Below are positions 9,604-17,158 of a stretch of 25,732 nucleotides of DNA, in pieces. How positions within the stretch are numbered: the first letter of the stretch is position 1; each line of letters starts with the position of its first letter. A program made the position numbers and the translations under genes. Under the pieces are notes generated by a model, which searched no databases, was not told the DNA's origin, and saw only the letters and a list, made by a program, of their open reading frames with translations. Source of the stretch: a virus; IMG/VR virus record IMGVR_UViG_3300030107_004969, positions 16,311 to 42,042 of that record; one strand, 5' to 3'.

Positions 9604-10044
9604 TTAATCGTTTAATTTGCCTAATGCAATGTACATTAGTTCCGGTGTAAGTCTTTTAACATTTCCTTGTTTACATCTTATTGCCATTCTTTTTACTAAC
9701 ATTTTAGCTTCATGGTCTATAAACTCTACTGAACCCTTTCCAAGCTGTACATCATTTTCTTTAAATATATCTTTTATTTCTTTTTTTGTCATTTTCGCAT
9801 CCTTTTCTTTTTTATATGTTACATTACTTCCTTTTTTACATATATCGCAACTTTTTCTTAAAAGACCATATGTAGGAAGATGATCATATAATGCTATTGT
9901 ACCAGTACATGTTCTTTCCCATGTTTTTTTACAGTTTTCACAGAACTTTAATTTTGTGAATTCTGCATGATGGTAATTTTTAGCACCTTTCCTTATTTTG
10001 GTCATATTTTTTTTTATATTTAATGACCTTATTACCCATTCCAT
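9604..10044 (-). CDS. Zinc-ribbon plus histone-fold-like DNA-binding protein
   Basis: 146 residues from ATG 10044, which has AAGGAG upstream. The N-half carries a four-cysteine zinc site, CENC (35-38) and CDIC (66-69), around a YDHLPTYG stretch, like small phage zinc-ribbon proteins. The C-half (about 86-144) reads like a histone fold: a short helix (KEIKDIFKEN), a long helix from VEFIDHEAK through VKRMAIRC, then NVKRLTPE and a last helix LMYIALGKL. The loop-plus-helix KRLTPE...AL is typical of archaeal histones and CBF/NF-Y-type folds. A role in coating or bending DNA or in transcription control is inferred. The histone-like call is by eye and needs structure comparison. Confidence 0.7.
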   Translation of the reverse strand: MEWVIRSLNIKKNMTKIRKGAKNYHHAEFTKLKFCENCKKTWERTCTGTIALYDHLPTYGLLRKSCDICKKGSNVTYKKEKDAKMTKKEIKDIFKENDVQLGKGSVEFIDHEAKMLVKRMAIRCKQGNVKRLTPELMYIALGKLND

Positions 10045-10062
10045 ATTAACTCCTTATATTTA

Positions 10063-10267
10063 TGGCAGTATATATTTTCCTATAGATGAAGTCCCCATAT
10101 TTCTATAAGTCCGACTTACACAGTCCCGTATTCCGAGGATTACTGCCAATTGATAGTCAGTTGAACTTAATCAACCCGGTTATCAGCCAAATATAGGGAA
10201 ACTCTTTAGTAGCCAACTAAAGCACTTGTCATCACAATTTCATATGATATTGTATATAGTTTCCCTA
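10063..10267 (-). promoter_or_regulatory. Structured intercistronic element (10 kb)
   Basis: The gap between the 60-aa and zinc/histone-like genes folds into linked helices: TGGCAGTA (10063-10070) with TACTGCCA (10141-10148), TAGGGAAACT (10194-10203) with AGTTTCCCTA (10258-10267), and the hairpin CTTTAGT/ACTAAAG (10204-10222). GTTGA/TCAAC and TGATA/TATCA pairings fill the middle. The last helix includes the stop codon of the upstream gene. A role in RNA processing, stability or regulation is possible. Confidence 0.55.
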
Positions 10268-10447
10268 GTTTTTATTTGTCATTCTTAATGTTGAATTGAT
10301 CTTAGTTATTTCGTCAATAAGATTTCCTGTCAGAAATTTCTTATGAGAACCACCTTCTGATGGTACTAATTTCAAACCTTCTAATAATATTTCAGTTTCT
10401 TGTATACTTTCGATTACTAGAACAGGTACTTTCATTGATTTAGCCAT
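10265..10447 (-). CDS. 60-aa hypothetical protein
   Basis: ATG 10447 overlaps the stop of the Gp157-like gene (TAATG), with GGAGGA 7 nt upstream. The product is MAKSMKVPVLVIESI onward, alternating strand- and helix-like stretches with a GGSHKKF turn. No family was recognised. Its stop codon is embedded in the closing helix of the structured element that follows. Confidence 0.6.
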   Translation of the reverse strand: MAKSMKVPVLVIESIQETEILLEGLKLVPSEGGSHKKFLTGNLIDEITKINSTLRMTNKN

Positions 10448-10941
10448 TATCTGAATCCTCCAACGAAGTCTTTTCTTAAAAGTCTAACTCCTGGTATTTT
10501 AGTCCCATCTTTTAATTGCTCTAATATTCTTTTTTTATCAAGTTTCTTTGTTTGAACGGTTATCCAGTATTCATCAGGTATATCATTTTCATCTATTACT
10601 TCAACTGCACCAGCGGATTTTCTTATCTTAAGAGGATTGAAAACAGAATTCTTGGGTAGTGTTTTCAACTCTGCATGTGATTCGATAACAAGCTGCTTAA
10701 CCCGTTCATTTGTATTGTGCAGCATTTTCTTTATTTTCTTACATTTATCTAGATGTTCATCTATCATTTGCATTTTTGACTCATTATCACGATAGAACCA
10801 GTATATACCATCTTCTTTTTGGTATAATTCTGTAAACAATTCTTGTATTTGCACATTAAATTGTTCTGGATCTAACGCCATGTCCATATTCATTTGTTGA
10901 GTCATTATATCAGTGGTTATTTCATTCATCGTTCTTCTCAT
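10447..10941 (-). CDS. Gp157-like phage protein
   Basis: 164 residues, starting at ATG 10941 with GGAGGA at ideal spacing. The first 100 residues form long helices likely to make a coiled coil (ESKMQMIDEHLDKCKKIKKM). The C-terminal part, LKIRKSAGAVEVIDENDIPD then YWITVQ, followed by KKLDKKRILEQLKDG and IPGVRL, closely follows the conserved end of the Siphovirus Gp157 family. These proteins lie in phage recombination and replication clusters next to SSB and Sak genes; a link to resistance against host nucleases has been proposed. Location here fits. It overlaps the zinc-binding 66-aa gene by 20 nt. Family assignment is from remembered sequence pattern. Confidence 0.75.
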   Translation of the reverse strand: MRRTMNEITTDIMTQQMNMDMALDPEQFNVQIQELFTELYQKEDGIYWFYRDNESKMQMIDEHLDKCKKIKKMLHNTNERVKQLVIESHAELKTLPKNSVFNPLKIRKSAGAVEVIDENDIPDEYWITVQTKKLDKKRILEQLKDGTKIPGVRLLRKDFVGGFR

Positions 10942-11122
10942 AATTGTCCTCCTTTGCTATTGCATCCCAATCTGGTTCTAATATATCAGGATCTAAATCC
11001 TTTCCACACATTCCACAATTAAGACTTTCAGGTACATTTGTATCTTTTTCTTCAGCTTGATATTCCATTTCATCTCTAGGATGTTGGCATTCAAGTTCTT
11101 TTGTTGTTATTATTGCTATCAT
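10922..11122 (-). CDS. 66-aa acidic zinc-binding-like protein
   Basis: ATG 11122 overlaps the stop of the primase-helicase gene (ATGA), so translation is probably coupled. The product contains CQH (12-14) and CGMCGK (36-41), a possible single zinc site, followed by a very acidic tail (DPDILEPDWD). Function unknown; small proteins of this kind are common in phage replication arms. Confidence 0.6.
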   Translation of the reverse strand: MIAIITTKELECQHPRDEMEYQAEEKDTNVPESLNCGMCGKDLDPDILEPDWDAIAKEDNYEKNDE

Positions 11123-12861
11123 CCGATTAATCTCAATCCATTAAGTGAAAGATCAACATGTAATGTTTCTTTTTCACGATTAGCTGTGCTATCAAGTTTT
11201 AATCCCTTTATTAAACTCTTTTCTTTTACATCAAATAAAGGTTCTAAGGATAATACTTTATTAACATTGTATGCTACTCTAAATGAACCCTTAGAAGATG
11301 CTATGTTCATTCCTTCATGAAATGCACTTTTAGTAATTTCACTAATAACAAATACTATAAGATCATACTGTACAGCAATCTCTGTTAATACTTGTGATGC
11401 TTCTTCAACTTTCATATTATTATCTTTCATTCTACTTCTTAGAAGACCTAAATGATCGACTACTAATATTTCTGGTTTTTCTGGTAACATTTGAATTCGT
11501 TTTTCTATTTCATATGGATAACATGAATTATAATCAACTTGTAACCAACTAAAATCAACATCAAGTCCATTTTTGTTCTTACTATAATGTGTGGTTAGAT
11601 CATTTTCATCCCATCCTTTTTCTATCATAATGAATCTTGACATCATTTGTCTTGGGGACATTTCAAGTTCCATCATATAAGTATTCTTTTTAAAGAAATT
11701 TATCCAATTCATAAGTAACATTGTTTTCATGCTTTTGGGAGGTGCTTGTAACAATACTACTTCTCCAGGATAGATGGGAAAACTATCTACTTGTTCATAC
11801 ATATTATTAAAGTTAATTGGTACAATATCACTTGTATAAAAGTCTATTAGTACATTTTCCATATCAGTTGCTGTCATTACTGATTGATTATTCTTTGATT
11901 TATATAGAAAACAAGTAGATTGACATAAAGAATCTTTTATAGAATCACTACATCCATAGTTATAACCACTGCCTTCATTAGCAATGTAACAAGATGTTAT
12001 AATCTTATCTAACTCTTCTTTTGTAAATGGAACATCATGTTTATCTACACGTTGTCTCCAATCTTCCATTATCAATCTAACTACTTTTTCAGGATATCTC
12101 CATCTTAAGTGAGAACCTAGTCTTAAAGCTGTCATATGTCTACTTCCTTGACTAACACCTTTTAACATAAGTTGTATACATGTATAATTAGTTGGATCTG
12201 GGTCTCTTCCTAATTCTGCATCTACCTTAAGTGGTTTTGATTCTTTTTCTCTTGTTCTGTCTAATACATCAAATACTGGTTCACATATCATTTGTGGATA
12301 TTTGAATTCTCTTCTAGGTTGATTCCTAAAATCCAGATCAAAAGCTTTAAATTCGCTTTCAGTTAAAGGTATTTTCCATCTCTTAGATTTTGTATTAAGA
12401 GTATTAGGTACTCTTATTATTCTTGTTTTATCAGTAACAGATGGATCAGCATATTTATATATACCTATAGCTGATAATCTATCTTTTACCTTGAGATGTA
12501 GATCTTTGCACGGTTCCCATTTAAATGCAGATGAGGGTATATTCACATGAAATCCACGACCACTAAAGTATATTTGATAAGGTATTTGTTTCTTATACAA
12601 TATTTCCATCAATATTAATGTTTTATGTTGTGCTTCTTTAGTGTCTTTTCCATCAACATCTAATATTAATTCATCAGGCATATAGATAAGACCATCGAAA
12701 CCAGCAAGTTTTTTCTTTTTATTGAAATACTCTATTACATATTCATCATAGTCCCATAAGGACATGAAGGTATCTTGGGGTGTACCTTCGAGCTGTGACA
12801 TTTTATTACTTTCATGAAAATGATGTCTATTAGATAATGATAATGCAAACTCTTTAATCAT
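11119..12861 (-). CDS. Primase-helicase fusion (AEP primase plus DnaB/RecA-like ATPase)
   Basis: 580 residues; ATG 12861 overlaps the preceding stop (ATGA) and follows AAGGAG. Residues 1-200 look like an archaeo-eukaryotic primase: catalytic-type LDVDGKD (67-73), SGRGFHVNIP (100-109), and DPSVTDKTRIIRVPNTLN (139-156). A linker with GVSQGSRHMTALRLG and a Cys cluster (C304, C313, C317) resembles the C-terminal region of phage AEP primases. Residues 360-545 form a RecA/DnaB-type ATPase with P-loop APPKSMKT (373-380), Walker B ILVVDH (465-470) and VISEIT. The final Gly of the P-loop (GKT) is replaced by Met. The protein should unwind and prime the phage replication fork. It sits downstream of the SSB and 100-aa genes. 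Confidence 0.88.
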   Translation of the reverse strand: MIKEFALSLSNRHHFHESNKMSQLEGTPQDTFMSLWDYDEYVIEYFNKKKKLAGFDGLIYMPDELILDVDGKDTKEAQHKTLILMEILYKKQIPYQIYFSGRGFHVNIPSSAFKWEPCKDLHLKVKDRLSAIGIYKYADPSVTDKTRIIRVPNTLNTKSKRWKIPLTESEFKAFDLDFRNQPRREFKYPQMICEPVFDVLDRTREKESKPLKVDAELGRDPDPTNYTCIQLMLKGVSQGSRHMTALRLGSHLRWRYPEKVVRLIMEDWRQRVDKHDVPFTKEELDKIITSCYIANEGSGYNYGCSDSIKDSLCQSTCFLYKSKNNQSVMTATDMENVLIDFYTSDIVPINFNNMYEQVDSFPIYPGEVVLLQAPPKSMKTMLLMNWINFFKKNTYMMELEMSPRQMMSRFIMIEKGWDENDLTTHYSKNKNGLDVDFSWLQVDYNSCYPYEIEKRIQMLPEKPEILVVDHLGLLRSRMKDNNMKVEEASQVLTEIAVQYDLIVFVISEITKSAFHEGMNIASSKGSFRVAYNVNKVLSLEPLFDVKEKSLIKGLKLDSTANREKETLHVDLSLNGLRLIG

Positions 12862-13160
12862 TCCATCTCCTTTAACTCTTTTTTTACCTGATCTTGCATT
12901 TGATGTCTTTTATTCCAAAGCTGACCACGCAATTGAGGATTCAATTCTTGCAATTTTTGCCTACATCTTCTTATTGACTCTGATGATGGTAATTCACCAT
13001 TAGCTAATACATGTAGAAAATCCATTACAGGTTCTTCAATTTTATCCATTTTATGATACCATACTGTAGCAAGTAACTTATTGTCATCATCTCTTAAATG
13101 AGGATGGTTCATAAGTAGATTGCTTACAATATTTATAGTTTTTTCTTTTATATATTTCAT
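12858..13160 (-). CDS. 100-aa phage replication-associated hypothetical
   Basis: ATG 13160 follows AAAAGGATATAC, itself just after a terminator-like hairpin. Features are NHPHLRDDDNKLLATVWY (19-36) and LPSSESIRRCRQKLQELNP, ending in a Lys/Glu-rich helix. This layout is familiar from small uncharacterised phage proteins next to replication genes, but no function is known to me. The stop overlaps the primase-helicase start by four bases, so the two are probably translationally coupled. Confidence 0.75.
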   Translation of the reverse strand: MKYIKEKTINIVSNLLMNHPHLRDDDNKLLATVWYHKMDKIEEPVMDFLHVLANGELPSSESIRRCRQKLQELNPQLRGQLWNKRHQMQDQVKKELKEME

Positions 13161-13180
13161 GTATATCCTTTTAAAAGAGA

Positions 13181-13217
13181 GGGGCTTTCCAATAGAGAAA
13201 AGGAGATAGAAAGCCCC
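13181..13217 (-). terminator. Hairpin downstream of SSB gene
   Basis: GGGGCTTTC (13181-13189) pairs perfectly with GAAAGCCCC (13209-13217). Read leftward, the stem is followed by TCTCTTTT. It lies between the SSB stop and the next gene's ribosome binding site, so it likely terminates or attenuates, giving more SSB than primase-helicase mRNA. Confidence 0.75.
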
Positions 13218-13231
13218 TTGGCGTACTCTAA

Positions 13232-13828
13232 TTAGAAAGGAGGTTCATCAGTAGTTGTTGTTTGCGTTGTTGTTTCAATAACATTAGCAACTTCAGCAAC
13301 TTTTTCCTTTATTTCCTCTGTTGACATTTCCAATAATCCATTTGTTGAGCTTGAATCAGAAGGTTTTTTGTATTGTTCATAATACTTCATACCTTGACCC
13401 ATCCAATATTCAACATCTTTTTCAGCGAATGATAATACATCACCTTCTTGAATAACTGGAGCAACACGATTTAATACTCTAAAGTATCCTTCTTCATTCT
13501 TATAGAAGAAAACATGAAGTTTTTTTCCATTAAGATTGACTGCTTCATCATCATATTGCAAACTCTTTTTACCAGAAGAATCCTGAACTTCACCAAGAAT
13601 ACCAGCATTTGCTAATCTGAATAGTCTTGCTATTGCAAATTCTTCACCAGTATCTTTTGACTTAGCTTCATATAAACGAAGATTTATTGTTTCAGGATAT
13701 TCTTCAAACCAAGCATCAACATAACGTATATCGTTATACATTCCATACTTAGCGTCTTTCAAAGTAACTTCTTTCCAGCCGACAGACCAATCTCCGCCAC
13801 CTGAGTTACTCATTGTTTTTATAGCCAT
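13232..13828 (-). CDS. Single-stranded DNA-binding protein (SSB-like)
   Basis: 198 residues; ATG 13828 overlaps the previous stop (TAATG) and its ribosome binding site (AAGGAG) lies in the last codons of the ATPase gene. The first 150 residues are strand-rich and suit an OB-like fold (INLRLYEAKSK, KLHVFFYKNEEGYFRVLN). A flexible Ser/Thr-rich stretch then leads to the terminal residues DEPPF, which mimic the acidic tip of bacterial SSB (DDDIPF) used to recruit partner proteins. Pairing with a Sak4-type ATPase directly upstream is typical of phage recombination modules. The SSB role is inferred from tail and context; the N-terminal domain is divergent from E. coli SSB. Confidence 0.75.
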   Translation of the reverse strand: MAIKTMSNSGGGDWSVGWKEVTLKDAKYGMYNDIRYVDAWFEEYPETINLRLYEAKSKDTGEEFAIARLFRLANAGILGEVQDSSGKKSLQYDDEAVNLNGKKLHVFFYKNEEGYFRVLNRVAPVIQEGDVLSFAEKDVEYWMGQGMKYYEQYKKPSDSSSTNGLLEMSTEEIKEKVAEVANVIETTTQTTTTDEPPF

Positions 13829-14574
13829 TATGACTCCTTATTTACTAAGGTTTGTAAACTCCATGTCTTACCAGATCCTGGACTCCCTATAATAAGAATC
13901 TTTGCAGATGTGAAGTTCTTTTGTTTTACAGCATCTAATACCAATTGAAAATCTTGGGGAATCTCAGAAGGTAATAGATTTGTTCTGTCTTTAGCATGAT
14001 CATACTTTTCAGTATGTTTTGTTTGCCAAACATATTTAGTTTCACCATTAGGAGCTTCAATAGTTCTTGTATAAAATACAAAATCAAACCATTTACTTAT
14101 ATCTTCTTTGGTGCTACCATCTATATATGGCAATACTTTTGTAGTTCCATCATCAAGGTCTCTTAATTTACCATGAACAGTCATAACTAAAACACCTGGT
14201 ATTCTTGTGATGAATTCTAATAACATATCAAGTGTATTCTTTAGTTTACCCCAATCTTGCATTTTCATTCTTCCTGTTTTATCAACAAGACTTCTTTGAT
14301 ACTTCTTTGATAACTCACTGAATGTATCGAGTATTAATGCATCTATTTGAGTTCCATTCTTGGGTATGGTCTCTAAAACCTCTTGATCTATTTCAATACC
14401 ACCTATCTTTGTTTTATGTACTGCTTTTTGAACAGTATAAAGATCAGATATTATCTTTTTGAATTGATCGAATGTAGTAGGTGCAAGTACAGGATATCCA
14501 AATAACTCTTGTATTTCATCTGGGCCTCCAAGTGTTTGCGAACCACGTTCAAGATCAAACATTAAACATTTCAT
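13828..14574 (-). CDS. Circularly permuted RecA/Sak4-like ATPase
   Basis: 248 residues from ATG 14574 (AAAGGA upstream, ATGA overlap with previous gene). The motif order is inverted. The protein begins MKCLMFDLERGS, which in Sak4/AAA_24 proteins follows the P-loop helix. Walker B is ALILDTFSE (79-87), followed by VMTVHGK (130-136), the sensor-like strand. The Walker A motif GSPGSGKT is at residues 230-237, only 11 residues from the C-terminus, preceded by NFTSAKILII, the usual N-terminus of the family. Joining the C-terminal helix (TLVNKES) to the N-terminus restores the normal order. Both ends are fixed by clean overlaps with neighbouring genes, so a broken frame is unlikely. The likely role is annealing or strand exchange with the adjacent SSB. 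Confidence 0.85.
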   Translation of the reverse strand: MKCLMFDLERGSQTLGGPDEIQELFGYPVLAPTTFDQFKKIISDLYTVQKAVHKTKIGGIEIDQEVLETIPKNGTQIDALILDTFSELSKKYQRSLVDKTGRMKMQDWGKLKNTLDMLLEFITRIPGVLVMTVHGKLRDLDDGTTKVLPYIDGSTKEDISKWFDFVFYTRTIEAPNGETKYVWQTKHTEKYDHAKDRTNLLPSEIPQDFQLVLDAVKQKNFTSAKILIIGSPGSGKTWSLQTLVNKES

Positions 14575-14723
14575 TTATTGTCCTTTATTATGTTTGTTTT
14601 TATAAATTTGTTAATTACTGATACTATTATTGCAAATAAAAATATACCTATCCCCCATATGACAACAGCTATACCTAGTATAAACATATTAGCTATCCAT
14701 TCTGCTATATTCATGACAATCAT
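14571..14723 (-). CDS. 50-aa single-pass membrane protein
   Basis: ATG 14723 has TAAGGAG upstream; the stop overlaps the ATPase start (ATGA). After MIVMNIAEWIANM, a strongly hydrophobic segment (residues about 14-38, with VVIWGIGIFLFAIIV) forms one transmembrane helix and is followed by a short Lys-rich tail, suggesting the N-terminus faces outward. No family was recognised. Confidence 0.65.
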   Translation of the reverse strand: MIVMNIAEWIANMFILGIAVVIWGIGIFLFAIIVSVINKFIKTNIIKDNK

Positions 14724-14737
14724 TTAATCTCCTTATG

Positions 14738-15208
14738 TTATCTTGGCAAGTGTAAATGATCAGATACCCATCTACGAACATTTTGATTTTGAAAATTCTT
14801 CCTATCTCTTATTTTATCAAGATCAGGAAAGGCAAAATCTCTTGCATATGCTTTTCCTTTCATGCTTTCTGCTTGTTGGAAAAATATTACTCTATCATTA
14901 TCAACAGGTGTTGCTATAAAATCACAATGATTTGGTGTTATTTTCACCATTAATGAATGACCATAAGTAGTTTCTGCAACTCTAGAATGATATTTAACTT
15001 GTATTGATATCCACCTTTTTATTAAGGTTCTTTTACCCCATTTTCTAGGTTTACACACTACCATATCAACACCAAGATCACAATCAGGTCTTGATACGAT
15101 ATAACCATTCTCTAATAAAAGATTGGATACCATATTTTCACCTATTGTTCCCTGAACCATTGTACCAACATCTAGCACACATGTTTTTTTGTATCGTTGT
15201 TTCTTCAT
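14738..15208 (-). CDS. PD-(D/E)XK-like nuclease of unknown specificity
   Basis: 156 residues; ATG 15208 overlaps the previous stop (ATGA). The signature is GTIGENMVSNLLLENGY (20-36, E24 as helix acid), RPDCDLGVDMVV (40-51, D48) and ISIQVK (67-72, Q70 and K72). This is the E...D...QxK arrangement of restriction-like folds, as in small PD-(D/E)XK proteins of phages and in Hjc relatives. It may trim recombination intermediates or attack host DNA. It sits upstream of the Sak4-like/SSB genes and downstream of the ubiquitin-like cassette. The exact substrate cannot be told from sequence. Confidence 0.7.
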   Translation of the reverse strand: MKKQRYKKTCVLDVGTMVQGTIGENMVSNLLLENGYIVSRPDCDLGVDMVVCKPRKWGKRTLIKRWISIQVKYHSRVAETTYGHSLMVKITPNHCDFIATPVDNDRVIFFQQAESMKGKAYARDFAFPDLDKIRDRKNFQNQNVRRWVSDHLHLPR

Positions 15209-15474
15209 GCTTCTGGCATATCATTAAACTCTTCAGCAAATGAATCATACTCGTCTTCTACCATTTTCAAATATCTTTCCCAATCTTTTTTAGGATTTTT
15301 GTAGATAGATATACATCCATGAGCTAATAAAGCTCCTACAGTATCTTTATACCATTCTACATCCATACCTTTAGATTCCATTTTCCAAAACATCATGCCA
15401 ATTAATCTATGAAGCAATGGAAGAATGTATTTTATTCCATGCCTACCAGTTAGTTTATCTCTTAAATCGCTCAT
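15205..15474 (-). CDS. 89-aa hypothetical helical protein
   Basis: ATG 15474 is preceded by AAAGGAAATTAA. The product looks wholly helical, with MSDLRDKLTGRHGIKY, a Met-rich stretch (IGMMFWKMESKGMD), HGCISIYKNPKKDW and an acidic tail. The last codons overlap the nuclease start. Function unknown; translational coupling hints at a partner role with the nuclease. Confidence 0.7.
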   Translation of the reverse strand: MSDLRDKLTGRHGIKYILPLLHRLIGMMFWKMESKGMDVEWYKDTVGALLAHGCISIYKNPKKDWERYLKMVEDEYDSFAEEFNDMPEA

Positions 15475-15492
15475 TTAATTTCCTTTTATTAA

Positions 15493-15591
15493 AGAGAGAG
15501 ACCACGCTTACTGCTCGCTTACGGAGTTGAATCGCATATGCTTAACTGACAGTATTAACGAATGGTGGTTTTTAGCCGTAACTCTCTCTCT
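15493..15591 (-). promoter_or_regulatory. Structured intercistronic element after E1 gene
   Basis: The gap is closed by AGAGAGAGA (15493-15501) with TCTCTCTCT (15583-15591). Inside, ACCAC (15501-15505) can pair with GTGGT (15565-15569) and TTACGG (15519-15524) with CCGTAA (15576-15581); the last pair crosses the ACCAC helix, so it would form a pseudoknot or an alternative fold. The core ATCGCATATG (15531-15540) is shared with the element at 18634. No gene fits this gap. Confidence 0.6.
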
Positions 15592-15594
15592 AAA

Positions 15595-16254
15595 TTATTT
15601 TGCCATTAATGTCATAGATGGGAAGTGAAATAGTATTTCTTTTTCGTATGATTGTTTAGTTGCTATCTTGGAAATAGCATTTGTAATGAATGAACCAGCC
15701 ATATTACTACAATAACTTGTAGCTTTTGCTGTACATGGTTCTTCATCCGCACTATGATCATCATACCAACAATCTTTGTAATTTTCAAGACTTGGTTTCT
15801 TGAATACATACTGTTGATATGTTTGTGCACCCATACGTCCATCTACCAGTATCACTGGCTTCAATCTTTTAACACTACATGCTATCTCAACAGCCTGTAG
15901 CCTACTTGACATATTATCAAATCCTAAGACAATAACATCATTTCCATGAGGTATATACTGAGAATTATCCATGAATTTTTCTTTGACCTCTATAATTACA
16001 GGATCTTCGCATATATCATATAAATAATCTCTTAATACATCTACTTTGTGTTTTCCAATAGAAGAATGGGTGTACTGACTGACTCCAATATTTGCATTGG
16101 ATACTTTGTCATTATCGTAAAGAGTAAACTTTTCGCCACCCGATCTGGCTATTTGAGTGGCTGCGGAACTGCCAATAGCTCCGCAACCAAGTATGTGAAA
16201 ATGAAAATTATCAAAGTTGTTGAAAATATCTTCAAACCTCGATGTTCTGTCCAT
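15595..16254 (-). CDS. E1/ThiF-like ubiquitin-activating enzyme
   Basis: 219 residues; ATG 16254 follows GGGAGAGAAAA and overlaps the JAB gene by 23 nt. A Rossmann nucleotide-binding loop HILGCGAIGSS (20-30) is followed by LYDNDKVSNANIG (45-57), where E1 enzymes have DxDxVxxxNLNR, and GKHK (67-70). GFDNMSSR (111-118) matches the D-x-x-x-x-R region. C174 in EEPCTAKATSYC is the candidate catalytic cysteine, like the PCT context of E1s. E1 enzymes adenylate the C-terminal Gly of a ubiquitin-like protein and may pass it to Cys. The two zinc CxxC pairs of MoeB/ThiF are missing, and the usual NxxR arginine is not evident, so it is a divergent member. Confidence 0.85.
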   Translation of the reverse strand: MDRTSRFEDIFNNFDNFHFHILGCGAIGSSAATQIARSGGEKFTLYDNDKVSNANIGVSQYTHSSIGKHKVDVLRDYLYDICEDPVIIEVKEKFMDNSQYIPHGNDVIVLGFDNMSSRLQAVEIACSVKRLKPVILVDGRMGAQTYQQYVFKKPSLENYKDCWYDDHSADEEPCTAKATSYCSNMAGSFITNAISKIATKQSYEKEILFHFPSMTLMAK

Positions 16255-17143
16255 TTTTCTCTCCCAAATTTAGTAATTTTAGAGCACTATATCCAGCATA
16301 AACACCGCATTGCTCCAAGAGTTCATCTTCTGTAAGTTCTTTTATATCAAAGGTTTTGTCCATTCCTTTAAGCATTTTGTTCCATTCTTTAACAGACTTC
16401 AACCAATCCTTGAAGATCATAGTTCCTTCTAGGAATTCATCATTCCAATCATCTAACATATCAACAGTTTTTTGTAATAATGGATCATTATTTTCTCTTC
16501 CGTATCCATTATAACTATACCCACCATAATTACCATAATCATAATCATATATTGATGTTTGTCTTGAATCTGGTAATGTATATTTATTACCTGTATTCCA
16601 TGTTCTACCTTTGAATGTTTTGTAGTTTGCTATGTTTGTTTTAGGTTCCTTACATAGTTTAGATACAGAATCTGTTATAGCTTTTGGTACTTTCTTAGCT
16701 TTTGCACCTAGTATATTTAATTCTATATCTTTATGTGCTTCAATAGGATTCCATACACATACTCTGAATTTGTATTCTGAACGAATATTGACAACAAGAA
16801 ATGCTGCCCAATCTCCACTATTATACTCTTCCATAGTACTTGTATCTGTACCAGACCAGAATGCACTCATATTAGCATGTGAATGCCACCAAACAAATCT
16901 TACATCATTACCATGTTTTTCTGCACACTTTACATAATAATCTGCAACTGCTTCTTTATCCATCGTTGTCGTACCGCCAGTTACTTCCTGTTTTAATATC
17001 TCAGGTTCAGATATTATCATATTTCCATCTTTATCTGGTTTAGCAACCATAAAACCACCTATTTCTGCACTGAATTTGTCATAGGATGCTTGGGCAAAAT
17101 CTATAACTTTTTTCCAGTCCTTTTGTGAAATGTAAAACTCCAT
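16232..17143 (-). CDS. JAMM/JAB metalloprotease (Ubl-processing isopeptidase)
   Basis: 303 residues; ATG 17143 is preceded by TAGGAGTT. The catalytic JAMM signature is complete: E27 (SAEIGGFM) and HSHANMSAFWSGTD (87-100), giving H87, H89, S97 and D100 with exact HxH-x7-S-x2-D spacing. JAMM enzymes use zinc to cut isopeptide or peptide bonds after the diglycine of ubiquitin-like proteins. The domain covers roughly residues 1-150. A Tyr/Gly-rich linker (YDYDYGNYGGYSYNGYG, about 200-216) leads to a helical tail rich in acidic residues. Position between the E2-like and E1 genes and in the same operon as the GGK-ending Ubl indicates Ubl maturation or deconjugation. Enzymatic motif is seen; the substrate is inferred. 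Confidence 0.9.
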   Translation of the reverse strand: MEFYISQKDWKKVIDFAQASYDKFSAEIGGFMVAKPDKDGNMIISEPEILKQEVTGGTTTMDKEAVADYYVKCAEKHGNDVRFVWWHSHANMSAFWSGTDTSTMEEYNSGDWAAFLVVNIRSEYKFRVCVWNPIEAHKDIELNILGAKAKKVPKAITDSVSKLCKEPKTNIANYKTFKGRTWNTGNKYTLPDSRQTSIYDYDYGNYGGYSYNGYGRENNDPLLQKTVDMLDDWNDEFLEGTMIFKDWLKSVKEWNKMLKGMDKTFDIKELTEDELLEQCGVYAGYSALKLLNLGEKNGQNIEV

Positions 17144-17158
17144 TTTAACTCCTATTAT

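Noticed and set aside
15493-15591. Integron attC site
   Set aside because: No GTTRRRY/RYYYAAC core sites at the ends and no integrase gene in the window.
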